From: Rhodocyclaceae bacterium
Lineage (GTDB): Bacteria; Pseudomonadota; Gammaproteobacteria; Burkholderiales; Rhodocyclaceae
DNA: 64,000 nt
Assembly (NCBI GenBank): GCA_006218025.1
Contig: VBWA01000006.1
Span: forward strand, 1-64,000
Direction of reading: 5' to 3'
The translations under genes were made by a program, and so were the position numbers. Below the pieces are notes generated by a model that ran no database searches, was not told the DNA's origin, and saw only the letters and a list, made by a program, of their open reading frames with translations. Position 1 is the first letter of the stretch. The number at the start of each line of letters is the position of its first letter. Below, one piece after another: positions 48,087 through 56,096 of the stretch.

Positions 48087-48683
48087 ATGCAGACTCCCTC
48101 TATCCCACAGACCAACCCCAGCGGCGACGCTGCCGAAGCCCTCCCGGAGAATCTTCGGCGCATGCGCCAGGAAGCCAGGCTCACCCTCGATCGCCTGGCA
48201 GCGTTGTCGGGGGTGAGCCGCGCGATGATCTCCAAAATCGAAAGAGGAACCTCGGTACCCACCGCCACCGTTCTCGGCAAGCTCGCCGGGGCGTTGCACA
48301 TCAGCCTCTCCCAGTTGCTGGGCGAGTTCCATGCCCGCCAACCAAGGCTCCATCGAAAAGAGAACCAAGCGATCTATCGCGATCCCGCTTCAGGTTTCGA
48401 ACGCCGTTCGCTTTCCCCGGTTTTCGAGGACGGCGCAGTCGACCTGGCGCTCAACGTGCTGCCACCCGGCGAGGCCGTCGAGTTCCCGCCGCACCACGCG
48501 GGCGTGGAAGAGTTCCTCGTCGTGCATGAGGGAACGCTTACCGTACTTCTTGATGGGAAGCGTTTTGACGTCGAATCCGGAGATACGCTGTTCTATCCCT
48601 CAGACTGCATCCATGAGTTCCGGAATGAAGGCGAACAACCAACCGTCTTCTACATCGTGATCAACGACCGGACGCGGAGGTAA
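48087..48683 (+). CDS. XRE-family HTH regulator with cupin domain
   Basis: The 198-aa transcription factor has an N-terminal HTH (LRRMRQEARLTLDRLAALSGVSRAMISKIERGTSVPTATVLGKLA, residues about 23-67) and a C-terminal cupin (PPHHAGVEEFLVVHEGTLTVLLDGKRFDVESGDTLFYPSDCIHEF) that should bind a small ligand. It probably regulates the divergent panE-transporter pair through the palindrome between them. Confidence 0.92.
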   Translation: MQTPSIPQTNPSGDAAEALPENLRRMRQEARLTLDRLAALSGVSRAMISKIERGTSVPTATVLGKLAGALHISLSQLLGEFHARQPRLHRKENQAIYRDPASGFERRSLSPVFEDGAVDLALNVLPPGEAVEFPPHHAGVEEFLVVHEGTLTVLLDGKRFDVESGDTLFYPSDCIHEFRNEGEQPTVFYIVINDRTRR

Positions 48684-48827
48684 GAGACAAGGTGGCGTGG
48701 TGACCAGGCAGACTGGCTCTGCAGAAGGTTCATCGATAGGGCCGACGGCTTGGAAGATCATTGTTTCCAAAAGCATTTCGGGCGACGTGCCCGAATCGGG
48801 GTTCGATGTCCTGAACCAGGACGGAGA

Positions 48828-49015
<188 letters not shown>

Positions 49016-49071
49016 CAGGGGGAACCCAGGTTTCCTCCCGTTACCCACCTTCCTGTTGGGTTCCGTTGTAC

Positions 49072-49104
49072 AAAAAACCTGGCCTCAATGGCTGGGTTTT
49101 TTTT
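49072..49104 (+). terminator. Intrinsic terminator after groEL remnant
   Basis: AAAACCTGGCC pairs with GGCTGGGTTTT around a 5-base loop, followed by T residues to 49104. It occupies the same relative position as the groESL terminator. Confidence 0.7.
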
Positions 49105-49269
49105 GTTTTGATCGGTGCCGCAAAGACGGCTCCGCGGTGCGTTTCCTTGCGGCGACGCACAAAAAATTCGCTGCGCGGAAGCCAAGCATTTAGCTTGCAA
49201 AACTAATACCCGATCCGATACCGGACACGTTATCATTTCTCCGAAATCAGTATTACAAAGGGGGTATCC

Positions 49270-49791
49270 ATGGGCACCGAAGGCATCTATCGCAAGACGG
49301 AAAAAGGCCGCGTCGAGATCGCGACCCGCGCCAACAGGATCGGTCTGCGGGAGCGAACCATGCTGATCATGGTCGATGACAAGACGACCCGTCGCGAGCT
49401 GTTGGCAAAGAGCCCCCACCCGACCACCGAGGGCATTCTCAACAACCTGCTGGCGGATGGCTACATCGAGATCGTCAATGGTGCCGCGGCTGCGGCTCCC
49501 GCAGCTTTCGCCGCGCCTGCAGCGGCCGCGGCTGTGGCAGCACCGGCAGATCCAGCGGCTCCGGCGGTCGAGGTTTCCCTGCAATCGGCCTCCCGCTTTG
49601 CCTGTCGGGCCTTGGTTACTATCCTGGGCCCGGGGGCAGATGATCTGACCGCCTTGGTCGAAAAATGCAGGAATGTCGAAGACCTCAGGGTCAGGCTTGA
49701 GAAATGCCGCGATGTCGTTCAGGGCATGGGGGGCAGGAAGAAGGCCGAAGAATTCTGGGCCGGCGTTACCGCGCGCTTGCCGCAGAGCTGA
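49270..49791 (+). CDS. Hypothetical protein with Ala/Pro-rich linker
   Basis: The 173-aa protein is of unknown family. The N-terminal half (VEIATRANRIGLRERTMLIMVDDKTTRRELLAKSPHPTTEGILNNLLADGYIEIV) looks like a winged-helix fold. A 40-residue Ala/Pro-rich linker follows, then a helical C-terminal domain (LTALVEKCRNVEDLRVRLEKCRDVVQGMGGRKKAEEFW). A GGGGGTA stretch precedes the ATG. It lies upstream of the TctDE-like genes and could be transcribed with them. Confidence 0.7.
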   Translation: MGTEGIYRKTEKGRVEIATRANRIGLRERTMLIMVDDKTTRRELLAKSPHPTTEGILNNLLADGYIEIVNGAAAAAPAAFAAPAAAAAVAAPADPAAPAVEVSLQSASRFACRALVTILGPGADDLTALVEKCRNVEDLRVRLEKCRDVVQGMGGRKKAEEFWAGVTARLPQS

Positions 49792-49855
49792 TTCGTGGCA
49801 TGCTGAGTGGAGCTGAAGGCAACTCCGCCCGCCCTCCTGTAGTCACGACGCCGCC

Positions 49856-50542
49856 ATGAGAGTATTGCTTGCAGAAGACGACCGCATCATTTCCCAGGGG
49901 CTGATCGCCGCCCTGCGCAAATCGGGTTATGCGGTGGATCACGTTAATAACGGCGCCGATGCCGACACGGCGCTGCTTTCCCAGCAGTACGATCTGCTGC
50001 TGCTCGATCTCGGCCTGCCGCGCATGTCGGGGATCGATGTGCTCAAACGTCTGCGCGCGCGCAAGCTGACCATGCCGGTGCTGGTGCTGACGGCACAGGA
50101 CGGCGTCGAAGACCGGGTGCGCGGCCTCGACGCCGGCGCCGACGACTACCTGACCAAGCCCTTCGCCCTGCCGGAGCTGTTTGCCCGGGTGCGGGCGCTC
50201 ACTCGGCGCGGTACCGGCAATCCGACCCGGATCGAGGTGGGTGCTTTGTCCTACGACCAGTCCGAGCGCATTGCCCGTCTCAATGGCGAGATCGTCGAGT
50301 TGTCGGCACGCGAACTGGCGCTGCTCGAAATCCTGCTGCTGCGTGCCGGACGCCTGGTGGCGAAGGAACAGCTGGTCGACCAGTTGTGCAGTTGGGGCGA
50401 AGAAGTCAGCAACAACGCCATCGAGGTCTATATCCACCGTCTGCGCAAGAAGCTCGAGCCCGGCGGCGCCCGTATCACGACGGTGCGCGGCCTCGGCTAT
50501 TGCCTGGAGAAACCGGCAGATCCTGCAGATGGCAAAGCCTGA
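49856..50542 (+). CDS. OmpR-family response regulator (TctD/QseB-like)
   Basis: The 228-aa regulator has a receiver with phospho-acceptor D51 in LLLDLGLPRMSG and a C-terminal winged helix (VELSARELALLEILLLRAGRLVAKEQLVDQLCSWGEEVSNNAIEVYIHRLRKKL, ending VRGLGYCLE). The sensor gene overlaps its 3' end. Together they resemble TctDE, which controls tricarboxylate transport, so control of the adjacent symporter genes is likely. Confidence 0.92.
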   Translation: MRVLLAEDDRIISQGLIAALRKSGYAVDHVNNGADADTALLSQQYDLLLLDLGLPRMSGIDVLKRLRARKLTMPVLVLTAQDGVEDRVRGLDAGADDYLTKPFALPELFARVRALTRRGTGNPTRIEVGALSYDQSERIARLNGEIVELSARELALLEILLLRAGRLVAKEQLVDQLCSWGEEVSNNAIEVYIHRLRKKLEPGGARITTVRGLGYCLEKPADPADGKA

Positions 50543-52100
50543 CGCCGGTTCGCGAAGCGGAAATGCCGGCACGCACAGCGAAGGCACGCCAAGTCCCGAC
50601 CGATCGGCTGCACCCGCAGCGGCAGGCCCGAAGGGCAACAATCCCTTCGTAAATTACGAATATCCGAATTCGCTGTTCGGCGAGATCCTCGACTGGATGC
50701 TCGCGCCGCTGCTACTGCTGTGGCCGGTTTCGATTGCCGCCACCAATCACGTTGCGGCCTATATCGCCAACCAGCCCTACGATCAGGCCCTGGCCGATAG
50801 CGTCAGGGCCATCGTGCGCCTGGTCAAGATCGATGGCGGCCGGGTCACGGTCAACCTGCCGGCGCCCACTCGCACGCTGCTGCGCGCGGACGATATCGAC
50901 ACGCTCTACTACCAGGTGATCGGCCCCACCAGCAACCTGATTCAGGGCGACCGGGAAATTCCGTGGCCGACGCTGCCGACAAAGCCGGAAGCCGGCCAGG
51001 TGTTGTTCCGCGATGAGCGCATCGAAGCCGAAAACGTGCGCATTGCCTACGCCTTCATTCCGGTCAGGAGCGGGCTGCCGCCAGCCGTGGTGCAGGTAGC
51101 CGAAACCCTGAAGAAGCGCGAGGCGCTGTCTGCCAGCATCATTTCCGGAGTACTGCTGCCACAATTTGCCATCATTCCGCTGGCAGTGATTCTGGTCTAT
51201 ATGGGACTGATGCGAGGCATTGCGCCCCTGCGCCTGCTGCAGGAGCGGATTCATCGCCGCCGCCCGTCCGACCTGTCACCGATCCCGGTGCGGCGCGTTC
51301 CGGACGAAGTGCGCCCCCTGGTTTTCGCCTTCAACCAGATGATGGGAAGGCTGGAAGAGAACCTGCAGGCGCAGCAGCGTTTCATCGCCCAGGCCGCGCA
51401 CCAGATGCGCACGCCGCTGACCGGGCTCAAGACGCAGACCGAAATCGCGCTCTCGGAATCCGATCCGGCGCAGATGCGGCATGCGCTGCAACTGATCGCC
51501 GAGAGCACGGACCGCGCTTCGCACCTGATCAACCAGTTGCTGATGCTGGCCCGTGCCGAGGCCAGCCACGAAAAGTTGCACAGCGTGGTGCCGCTGGACC
51601 TCGACGCATTGGCGCGCAGCGTGACCGAGGAATGGGTGGTGCGCGCCATGGCAAAGCAGATTGACCTCGGCTTCGAGGAGAGCGGCCGCAAGTTGTTGAT
51701 AGACGGCGTGCCGCTGCTGCTGCGCGAACTGCTGAACAATCTGGTAGACAACGCAATCAAGTACACCCCGCCGGGAGGCCATGTAACGGTGCGCGCCCGG
51801 GCCGGCCGCCTGGCCGTGCTCGAGGTGGAGGATAACGGCATCGGCATTCCCTTCGAAGAGCATGCGCACATCTTCGAGCGCTTTTATCGGGTGCTCGGTA
51901 CCGATGTCGAAGGCAGCGGACTGGGCCTGCCCATTGCCGCCGAGATCGCCGACCTGCATCAGGCCAGGATAGATCTGCTGCCGGGCAGCAATGGCCGGGG
52001 CAGCCTGTTCCGCGTCAGTTTTCCTCGCCACTGGGAGGCCGCTGACAGGCCGCCGAGCCGGACCAGGCCGGTTTCGGGAAGTTTCCCGATTGGCCTGTAA
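50529..52100 (+). CDS. Sensor histidine kinase, TctE-like
   Basis: The 523-aa membrane sensor has a membrane segment around residue 60, a periplasmic 2CSK_N-like sensor region, a second membrane segment near residue 205-230, a HAMP-like region, HisKA with H291 in HQMRTPLTGLKTQTEIAL and HATPase_c with NLVDNAIKYTPPGG, DNGIGIP and GSGLGLPIA. HxMRTPLTGLKTQ is typical of TctE-type kinases. The N-terminal 35 residues (SRSGNAGTHSEGTPS) overlap an R2-like repeat and are low-complexity, so the real start may be further in, though the ATG at 50529 sits in the 3' end of the regulator gene. Confidence 0.88.
   Translation: MAKPDAGSRSGNAGTHSEGTPSPDRSAAPAAAGPKGNNPFVNYEYPNSLFGEILDWMLAPLLLLWPVSIAATNHVAAYIANQPYDQALADSVRAIVRLVKIDGGRVTVNLPAPTRTLLRADDIDTLYYQVIGPTSNLIQGDREIPWPTLPTKPEAGQVLFRDERIEAENVRIAYAFIPVRSGLPPAVVQVAETLKKREALSASIISGVLLPQFAIIPLAVILVYMGLMRGIAPLRLLQERIHRRRPSDLSPIPVRRVPDEVRPLVFAFNQMMGRLEENLQAQQRFIAQAAHQMRTPLTGLKTQTEIALSESDPAQMRHALQLIAESTDRASHLINQLLMLARAEASHEKLHSVVPLDLDALARSVTEEWVVRAMAKQIDLGFEESGRKLLIDGVPLLLRELLNNLVDNAIKYTPPGGHVTVRARAGRLAVLEVEDNGIGIPFEEHAHIFERFYRVLGTDVEGSGLGLPIAAEIADLHQARIDLLPGSNGRGSLFRVSFPRHWEAADRPPSRTRPVSGSFPIGL
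50547..50580 (+). repeat. R2-like module at the start of the sensor kinase gene
   Basis: TTCGCGAAGCGGAAATGCC followed by GGCACGCACAGCG resembles the R2 block. It encodes SRSGNAGTHSEGTPS in frame, the same sense as in PriA. Confidence 0.55.
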
Positions 52101-52126
52101 GCGGGCCTGTAAGCAGGTCTGTAAGC
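52095..52126 (+). promoter_or_regulatory. Three phased CTGTAAGC direct repeats
   Basis: CTGTAAGC occurs at 52095, 52107 and 52119, exactly 12 bases apart, between the sensor gene and the symporter operon. OmpR-family regulators bind tandem repeats of this kind, so this is a candidate site for the adjacent regulator. Confidence 0.5.
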
Positions 52127-52302
52127 TTCCCGTCAGGATTGCCGGACAACAATGGCGTCATCTTGGGGCATTTGGCGTTGATCTATGACGTTGGTACTGC
52201 TCCGGGGATACGGTAGACGCATAACACGGGGAACCCGGAGTGCGTCTCGGGAACGGCGAACTGTTCCGGTTCGCCGCAAAGCCAAAAAAGGAGGAGTGCT
52301 AG

Positions 52303-52566
52303 ATGCAACTCACTGAGAAGCACAAGCAGTACTGGAACATCAACCTGAAGATAAGCAGCATCCTGCTTGTCCTCTGGTTTATTGTCACGTTCGTGATGGG
52401 CTGGTTTGCCCGCGAACTCAACGACATCACTTTCCTCGGCCCCTTGGGCTTCTACATGTCGGCGCAGGGCTCGTTGATCATTTACGTCGCGATCATCTGG
52501 TATTACGCCCATTACATGAACAACCTGGACCACGAATACGGCGTCCATGAAGGGGAGGAAGACTAA
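52303..52566 (+). CDS. DUF4212 symporter small subunit
   Basis: The 87-aa protein has two membrane segments (ISSILLVLWFIVTFVMGWFA and SLIIYVAIIWYYAHYM) and matches DUF4212, the small partner of VC_2705-type sodium/solute symporters. The start follows an AGGAGG ribosome binding site. Its stop overlaps the start of the large subunit. Confidence 0.92.
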   Translation: MQLTEKHKQYWNINLKISSILLVLWFIVTFVMGWFARELNDITFLGPLGFYMSAQGSLIIYVAIIWYYAHYMNNLDHEYGVHEGEED

Positions 52567-54677
52567 TGGCTGCCGCTCAAACCCAATCGCAGTTTTTCCA
52601 GAGCCTGAAGAAGTACTACACCTTCTACACGGGCGGTTTCATTGCCTTCGTCATCCTCGTCGGCATCCTCGAACAGATGGGCGTGCCGAACAAGATCCTC
52701 GGCTACCTGTTCCTGTTCGCCACCATCGGCCTGTATGCCGGCATCGGCTTCATGTCGAAGACGGCCGACGTCGGCGAGTATTACGTTGCCGGCCGACGCG
52801 TGCCTGCGCTGTTCAACGGCATGGCGACCGGCGCCGACTGGATGTCTGCTGCCAGCTTCATCGGCATGGCCGGCACCCTGTACCTGTCCGGCTATGACGG
52901 ACTGGCCTTCGTGCTGGGCTGGACCGGCGGCTACTGTCTGGTGGCGATTCTGCTGGCGCCCTACCTGCGCAAGTTCGGTCAGTTCACGATTCCGGACTTC
53001 CTCGGCGCCCGCTTCGGCGGCCACCTGCCGCGGCTGATCGGAGTGATTGCGGCCATTACCTGCTCTTTCACTTACGTGATCGCGCAGATTTACGGCGTCG
53101 GCATTATCACTTCGCGCTTCACCGGCCTCGAGTTCCAGGTCGGCGTGTTCGTGGGCCTGGCCGGCATTCTGGTGTGTTCCTTCCTCGGCGGCATGAAGGC
53201 GGTGACCTGGACCCAGGTGGCGCAGTACATCATTTTGATCATCGCCTACATGATCCCGGTGGTGTGGCTGTCGGTGAAGCATACCGGTGTCCCGATCCCG
53301 CAGATCGTTGCCTACACGAACTCGCTGCCGAAGATTACGGCGCTTGAGAACGAGTTCAACGACAAGGCCTCGCCCAAGGGCGCCAAGGAAGAGTCGGTCC
53401 GCGCCATATTCCGTGACCGTTCGGCGGCAGCAACCGCCAAGCTGGCCGGTCTGGAAAAGGACGGCCCGGCCTTCCTCGCGGCGGAAAAGGCCAAGCTGGT
53501 CGACAAGGTGAATGCCCTCAAGACGGCCGAGCCGGCAGCAGACCCGAAGGCGATTGACGCTGCGGAGAAAGCCCTCAAGGCCTTCCCGATCGATGCGGCT
53601 GCAGCCAAAAAGGCCTGGACCGCGGAGAAAGCTGTCGGCGCTCGCGCCGCACCGCTCAAGCATCATGCCGAAGCCTTTGCCGCCGCCGGCAAGACGCCGG
53701 AAGAGGTCGAGAAGAACCGCGGCATCGCGAAGAAGAACTTCCTCGCCCTGATCGCGTGTCTGATGATCGGTACCGCCGCCCTGCCGCACATCCTGATGCG
53801 CTACTACACCACGCCTTCGGTGAAGGAAGCTCGCCAGTCGGTGTTCTGGGGTTTGTTCTTCATCTTCCTGCTGTACTTCACGGCACCGGCCCTGGCCATT
53901 CTGGTCAAGTTCGAGGTCTACAGCAATCTGGTGGGGTCTAGCTTCGCGTCCTTGCCGGCCTGGGTCAGCAACTGGGCCACGGTGGACAAGACGCTGATGA
54001 ACATCGCCGACATCAACGGCGACGGCCTCGTTCAGCTGGCGGAAATCGTCATCGGCGGCGACCTGATCGTGTTGGCGACTCCGGAAATTGCGGGCCTGCC
54101 CTACGTGATCTCGGGTCTGGTGGCGGCCGGCGGTCTGGCAGCGGCGCTCTCTACCGCTGACGGCCTGCTGCTGACCATCGCCAACGCGATGTCGCACGAC
54201 TTGTACTACAAGATGATCGACCCGAACGCCTCGACGGTACGCCGTCTGGCGGTATCCAAGGGTCTGTTGCTCGTGGTGGCGCTGGTGGCTGCCTACGTCA
54301 CCAGCCTGAAGCCGGGCGACATCCTGTTCCTGGTCGGTGCGGCCTTCTCGCTGGCAGCCTCGGGCTTCTTCCCGGCGCTGGTCTGCGGGGTGTTCTGGAA
54401 GCGCGCCAACTACCTCGGTGCGGTGCTGGGCATGGCCTTGGGTCTGGGCGTCTGTGCCTATTACATGTACATGACGTATCCCTTCTTCGGCGTCAATGCA
54501 CCGAAGTGGTGGGATATCGCCCCGATCTCCGCCGGCACCTTCGGCATTCCCGCCGGTTTCCTTGGCATCATCATCGGCAGCCTGATTTCCCCGGCGCCGA
54601 ACAAGGAGATTCAGGACTTGGTCGACCATGTCCGCTATCCGAACCTGGAAGGCGACATCGACACCAAGGGAATTTGA
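52566..54677 (+). CDS. Sodium/solute symporter, VC_2705 subfamily (large subunit)
   Basis: The 703-aa SSS-family symporter has about 13 membrane segments. A long soluble insertion (about residues 255-390, rich in Ala, Lys and Glu) lies between early and late segments. A second insertion holds DINGDGLVQLAE at residues 482-493, which fits an EF-hand-type calcium loop (D-x-N-x-D-G-x5-E). SSS sequence such as GLAAALSTADGLLLTIANAMSHDLYYK supports the family. It is probably driven by Na+ and takes up a small carboxylate. It is expressed with the DUF4212 subunit and sits after a TctDE-like system. Confidence 0.93.
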   Translation: MAAAQTQSQFFQSLKKYYTFYTGGFIAFVILVGILEQMGVPNKILGYLFLFATIGLYAGIGFMSKTADVGEYYVAGRRVPALFNGMATGADWMSAASFIGMAGTLYLSGYDGLAFVLGWTGGYCLVAILLAPYLRKFGQFTIPDFLGARFGGHLPRLIGVIAAITCSFTYVIAQIYGVGIITSRFTGLEFQVGVFVGLAGILVCSFLGGMKAVTWTQVAQYIILIIAYMIPVVWLSVKHTGVPIPQIVAYTNSLPKITALENEFNDKASPKGAKEESVRAIFRDRSAAATAKLAGLEKDGPAFLAAEKAKLVDKVNALKTAEPAADPKAIDAAEKALKAFPIDAAAAKKAWTAEKAVGARAAPLKHHAEAFAAAGKTPEEVEKNRGIAKKNFLALIACLMIGTAALPHILMRYYTTPSVKEARQSVFWGLFFIFLLYFTAPALAILVKFEVYSNLVGSSFASLPAWVSNWATVDKTLMNIADINGDGLVQLAEIVIGGDLIVLATPEIAGLPYVISGLVAAGGLAAALSTADGLLLTIANAMSHDLYYKMIDPNASTVRRLAVSKGLLLVVALVAAYVTSLKPGDILFLVGAAFSLAASGFFPALVCGVFWKRANYLGAVLGMALGLGVCAYYMYMTYPFFGVNAPKWWDIAPISAGTFGIPAGFLGIIIGSLISPAPNKEIQDLVDHVRYPNLEGDIDTKGI

Positions 54678-54727
54678 TTAGATCTTTGGAGGAGGAGGGG
54701 GGTTAGGGAGAATACCCGCCCCCGTTG

Positions 54728-54763
54728 AACCGGCCCCTGGGTAACCATGGGCCGGTTTTTTTA
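54728..54763 (+). terminator. Symporter operon terminator
   Basis: AACCGGCCC (54728-54736) pairs with GGGCCGGTT (54749-54757), followed by a T-run to 54762. Confidence 0.85.
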
Positions 54764-54796
54764 TGTCTCCGAGCGAAGGCGAGGAGACGGTATCCC
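54763..54796 (+). repeat. R3 hairpin module, copy a
   Basis: ATGTCTCC, then a spacer, then GGAGACGGTATCCC. The stem GTCTCC/GGAGAC (54765-54770 with 54783-54788) is kept although the loop differs from copy b. Confidence 0.65.
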
Positions 54797-54804
54797 AGCG
54801 ATAT

Positions 54805-54842
54805 TGCCTGCCCCCGAAGGGGAATCCCAGGCACGCAAAGCG
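54805..54842 (+). repeat. R2 module (intergenic)
   Basis: TGCCTGCCCCCGAAGGGGAA, then TCCCAGGCACGCAAAGCG. Relative to the priA and kinase copies, CCGC-GAA-GCGG becomes CCCC-GAA-GGGG, which preserves the base-paired stem. Confidence 0.65.
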
Positions 54843-54995
54843 TCGTCCCTTTGGGCGCGGACGGTATCCCCCGGTGGGATTTGCTCCCTCTCCTTCAAGG
54901 GGAAGGTCGCATGCGACGTTTGCGATTGGTGGGTCGGGGAGGGGATGGGTGGTGGGGATGGAACGTGCTAGCGCGGGACCGGGCCGTGCCCTGTC

Positions 54996-55018
54996 GCCGT
55001 ATCGTCAGCGCCGACTTT
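54996..55018 (+). repeat. R1 dispersed repeat, copy 10 (intergenic)
   Basis: One mismatch. It runs directly into R3 copy b (GACTTTTATGTC), showing how the modules join. Confidence 0.7.
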
Positions 55019-55050
55019 TATGTCTCCGCTGGAAGCGGAGACGGTATCCC
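55018..55050 (+). repeat. R3 hairpin module, copy b
   Basis: A 9-bp perfect stem GTCTCCGCT/AGCGGAGAC (55022-55030 with 55034-55042) with a GGA loop, followed by GGTATCCC. Confidence 0.7.
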
Positions 55051-55081
55051 CTTGCGGGACAAGGCTACGGCCTGACTTGAA

Positions 55082-55672
55082 TCAGAAGGGAAGTTCGGGA
55101 ATGAATTTCATCAGGTCGGCGCGCTCGGCGTCATGGGCCAGCTTCTTTGCCCGCTTGGGCTCGAACGTGACCAGGCGCTTGAGGATGCGTGCGACGTCGT
55201 CGGGGCGATTGGCATGATGGTAGGCCATGCCCAGTTGGTAGAAACCTTCGCCGCTCATCGGCTGCAGCTCGACCACCTTTTCCAGTGCTTTCACCGCTTC
55301 GTCGTGCTGTCCGAGGCGCGCATAAGCCAGCCCCATGCCGTACCACGCCATGTCCTGGTTGGGCATCAGGCGCACGGCCTCGGTGAAGGCGGCGATCGCC
55401 TCTTTCGGCTTGCCCGCGTGTTCGCAGACGTAGCCGAGGTTGTACCAGTTGGGGCCGTCGTCCGGGGTCAGCGCCAGCGCCGCCTCGAACCACTTTATCG
55501 CCACCGGGTAATTCTTCCGATTCGCCGCAATCGCGGCCAGGTGGCGCGCCGACTGCACGTCCTGCGGGTTCATGTGAAACGCCGTACTGTAGGCCTCGAA
55601 GGCGCGATCTTCGCGGCCGAAGAAATGAAACACCCAGCCGCGGGCATAATGCCGCCAATGATCGTAATTCAT
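55082..55672 (-). CDS. Tetratricopeptide repeat protein
   Basis: The 196-aa protein is built of about five TPR units (AFEAYSTAFHMNPQDVQSARHLAAIAANRKNYPVAIKWFEAALALTPDDGPNWYNLGYVCEHAGKPKEAIAAFTEAVRLMPNQDMAWYGMGLAYARLGQHDEAVKALEKVVELQP). There is no signal peptide, so it is probably cytoplasmic and scaffolds protein contacts. The Met at 55672 is chosen because the frame upstream crosses a divergent gene. It is divergent from the next small gene with about 40 bases between starts. Confidence 0.9.
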   Translation of the reverse strand: MNYDHWRHYARGWVFHFFGREDRAFEAYSTAFHMNPQDVQSARHLAAIAANRKNYPVAIKWFEAALALTPDDGPNWYNLGYVCEHAGKPKEAIAAFTEAVRLMPNQDMAWYGMGLAYARLGQHDEAVKALEKVVELQPMSGEGFYQLGMAYHHANRPDDVARILKRLVTFEPKRAKKLAHDAERADLMKFIPELPF

Positions 55673-55711
55673 GAGATTGACCGAGCAAAATAATGGAGAC
55701 CGAAACATACC

Positions 55712-56017
55712 ATGAGCCACCCTGAACTGTTGATCCTCGGCGTGCTGCGCGCGCTGGCCGAGGTCGCCATGTTGTTTCTCCTCGGTCAGGGCCTGTTGGC
55801 CCTGCTGGCCGGGAGTCGCCGCGACACAAACACCATGTACAAGCTGTTCCTGATCGTCACCGCGCCGGTGGTGAAGGCGGCGCGCAAAGTCACGCCACGC
55901 CAGATCATCGACAAGCATGTGCCTTTCGTCGCCTTCGCCGTGCTGTTCTGGCTTTGGATTGCTCTGGCGTATCTGAAAAAGCTCTACTGCGAGGCCAACC
56001 TGCTGCAGTGTTTCTGA
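55712..56017 (+). CDS. Conserved-looking small membrane protein
   Basis: The 101-aa protein has an N-terminal membrane segment (AEVAMLFLLGQGLLALLAG), a basic soluble stretch (KAARKVTPRQIIDKHVPF) and a second membrane segment near the C-terminus (VAFAVLFWLWIALAYLKKLYC). I do not recognise the family. It sits between a TPR gene and the Ser/Thr kinase gene. Confidence 0.75.
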   Translation: MSHPELLILGVLRALAEVAMLFLLGQGLLALLAGSRRDTNTMYKLFLIVTAPVVKAARKVTPRQIIDKHVPFVAFAVLFWLWIALAYLKKLYCEANLLQCF

Positions 56018-56096
56018 GAGCCCCTTGGGCGGCGCATGAAACCGGTTGCGCAGGCCGTGCTGCGATTTGGGGGATCGCGTGATCGGGTGATAAATC

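Larger units (their letters stand above)
54678..55081. other. Repeat-rich gap after the symporter operon
   Basis: No gene. After the terminator the gap contains, in order, an R3 hairpin copy, an R2 copy, an isolated GACGGTATCCC, an R1 copy and a second R3 copy (54763-55050). It is the densest cluster of the repeat family in the window. Confidence 0.65.

Noticed and set aside
52563-54629. Long open frame opposite the symporter gene
   Set aside because: It is antisense to a clear symporter and its composition (Gln, His, Arg-rich) is that of a complement frame.
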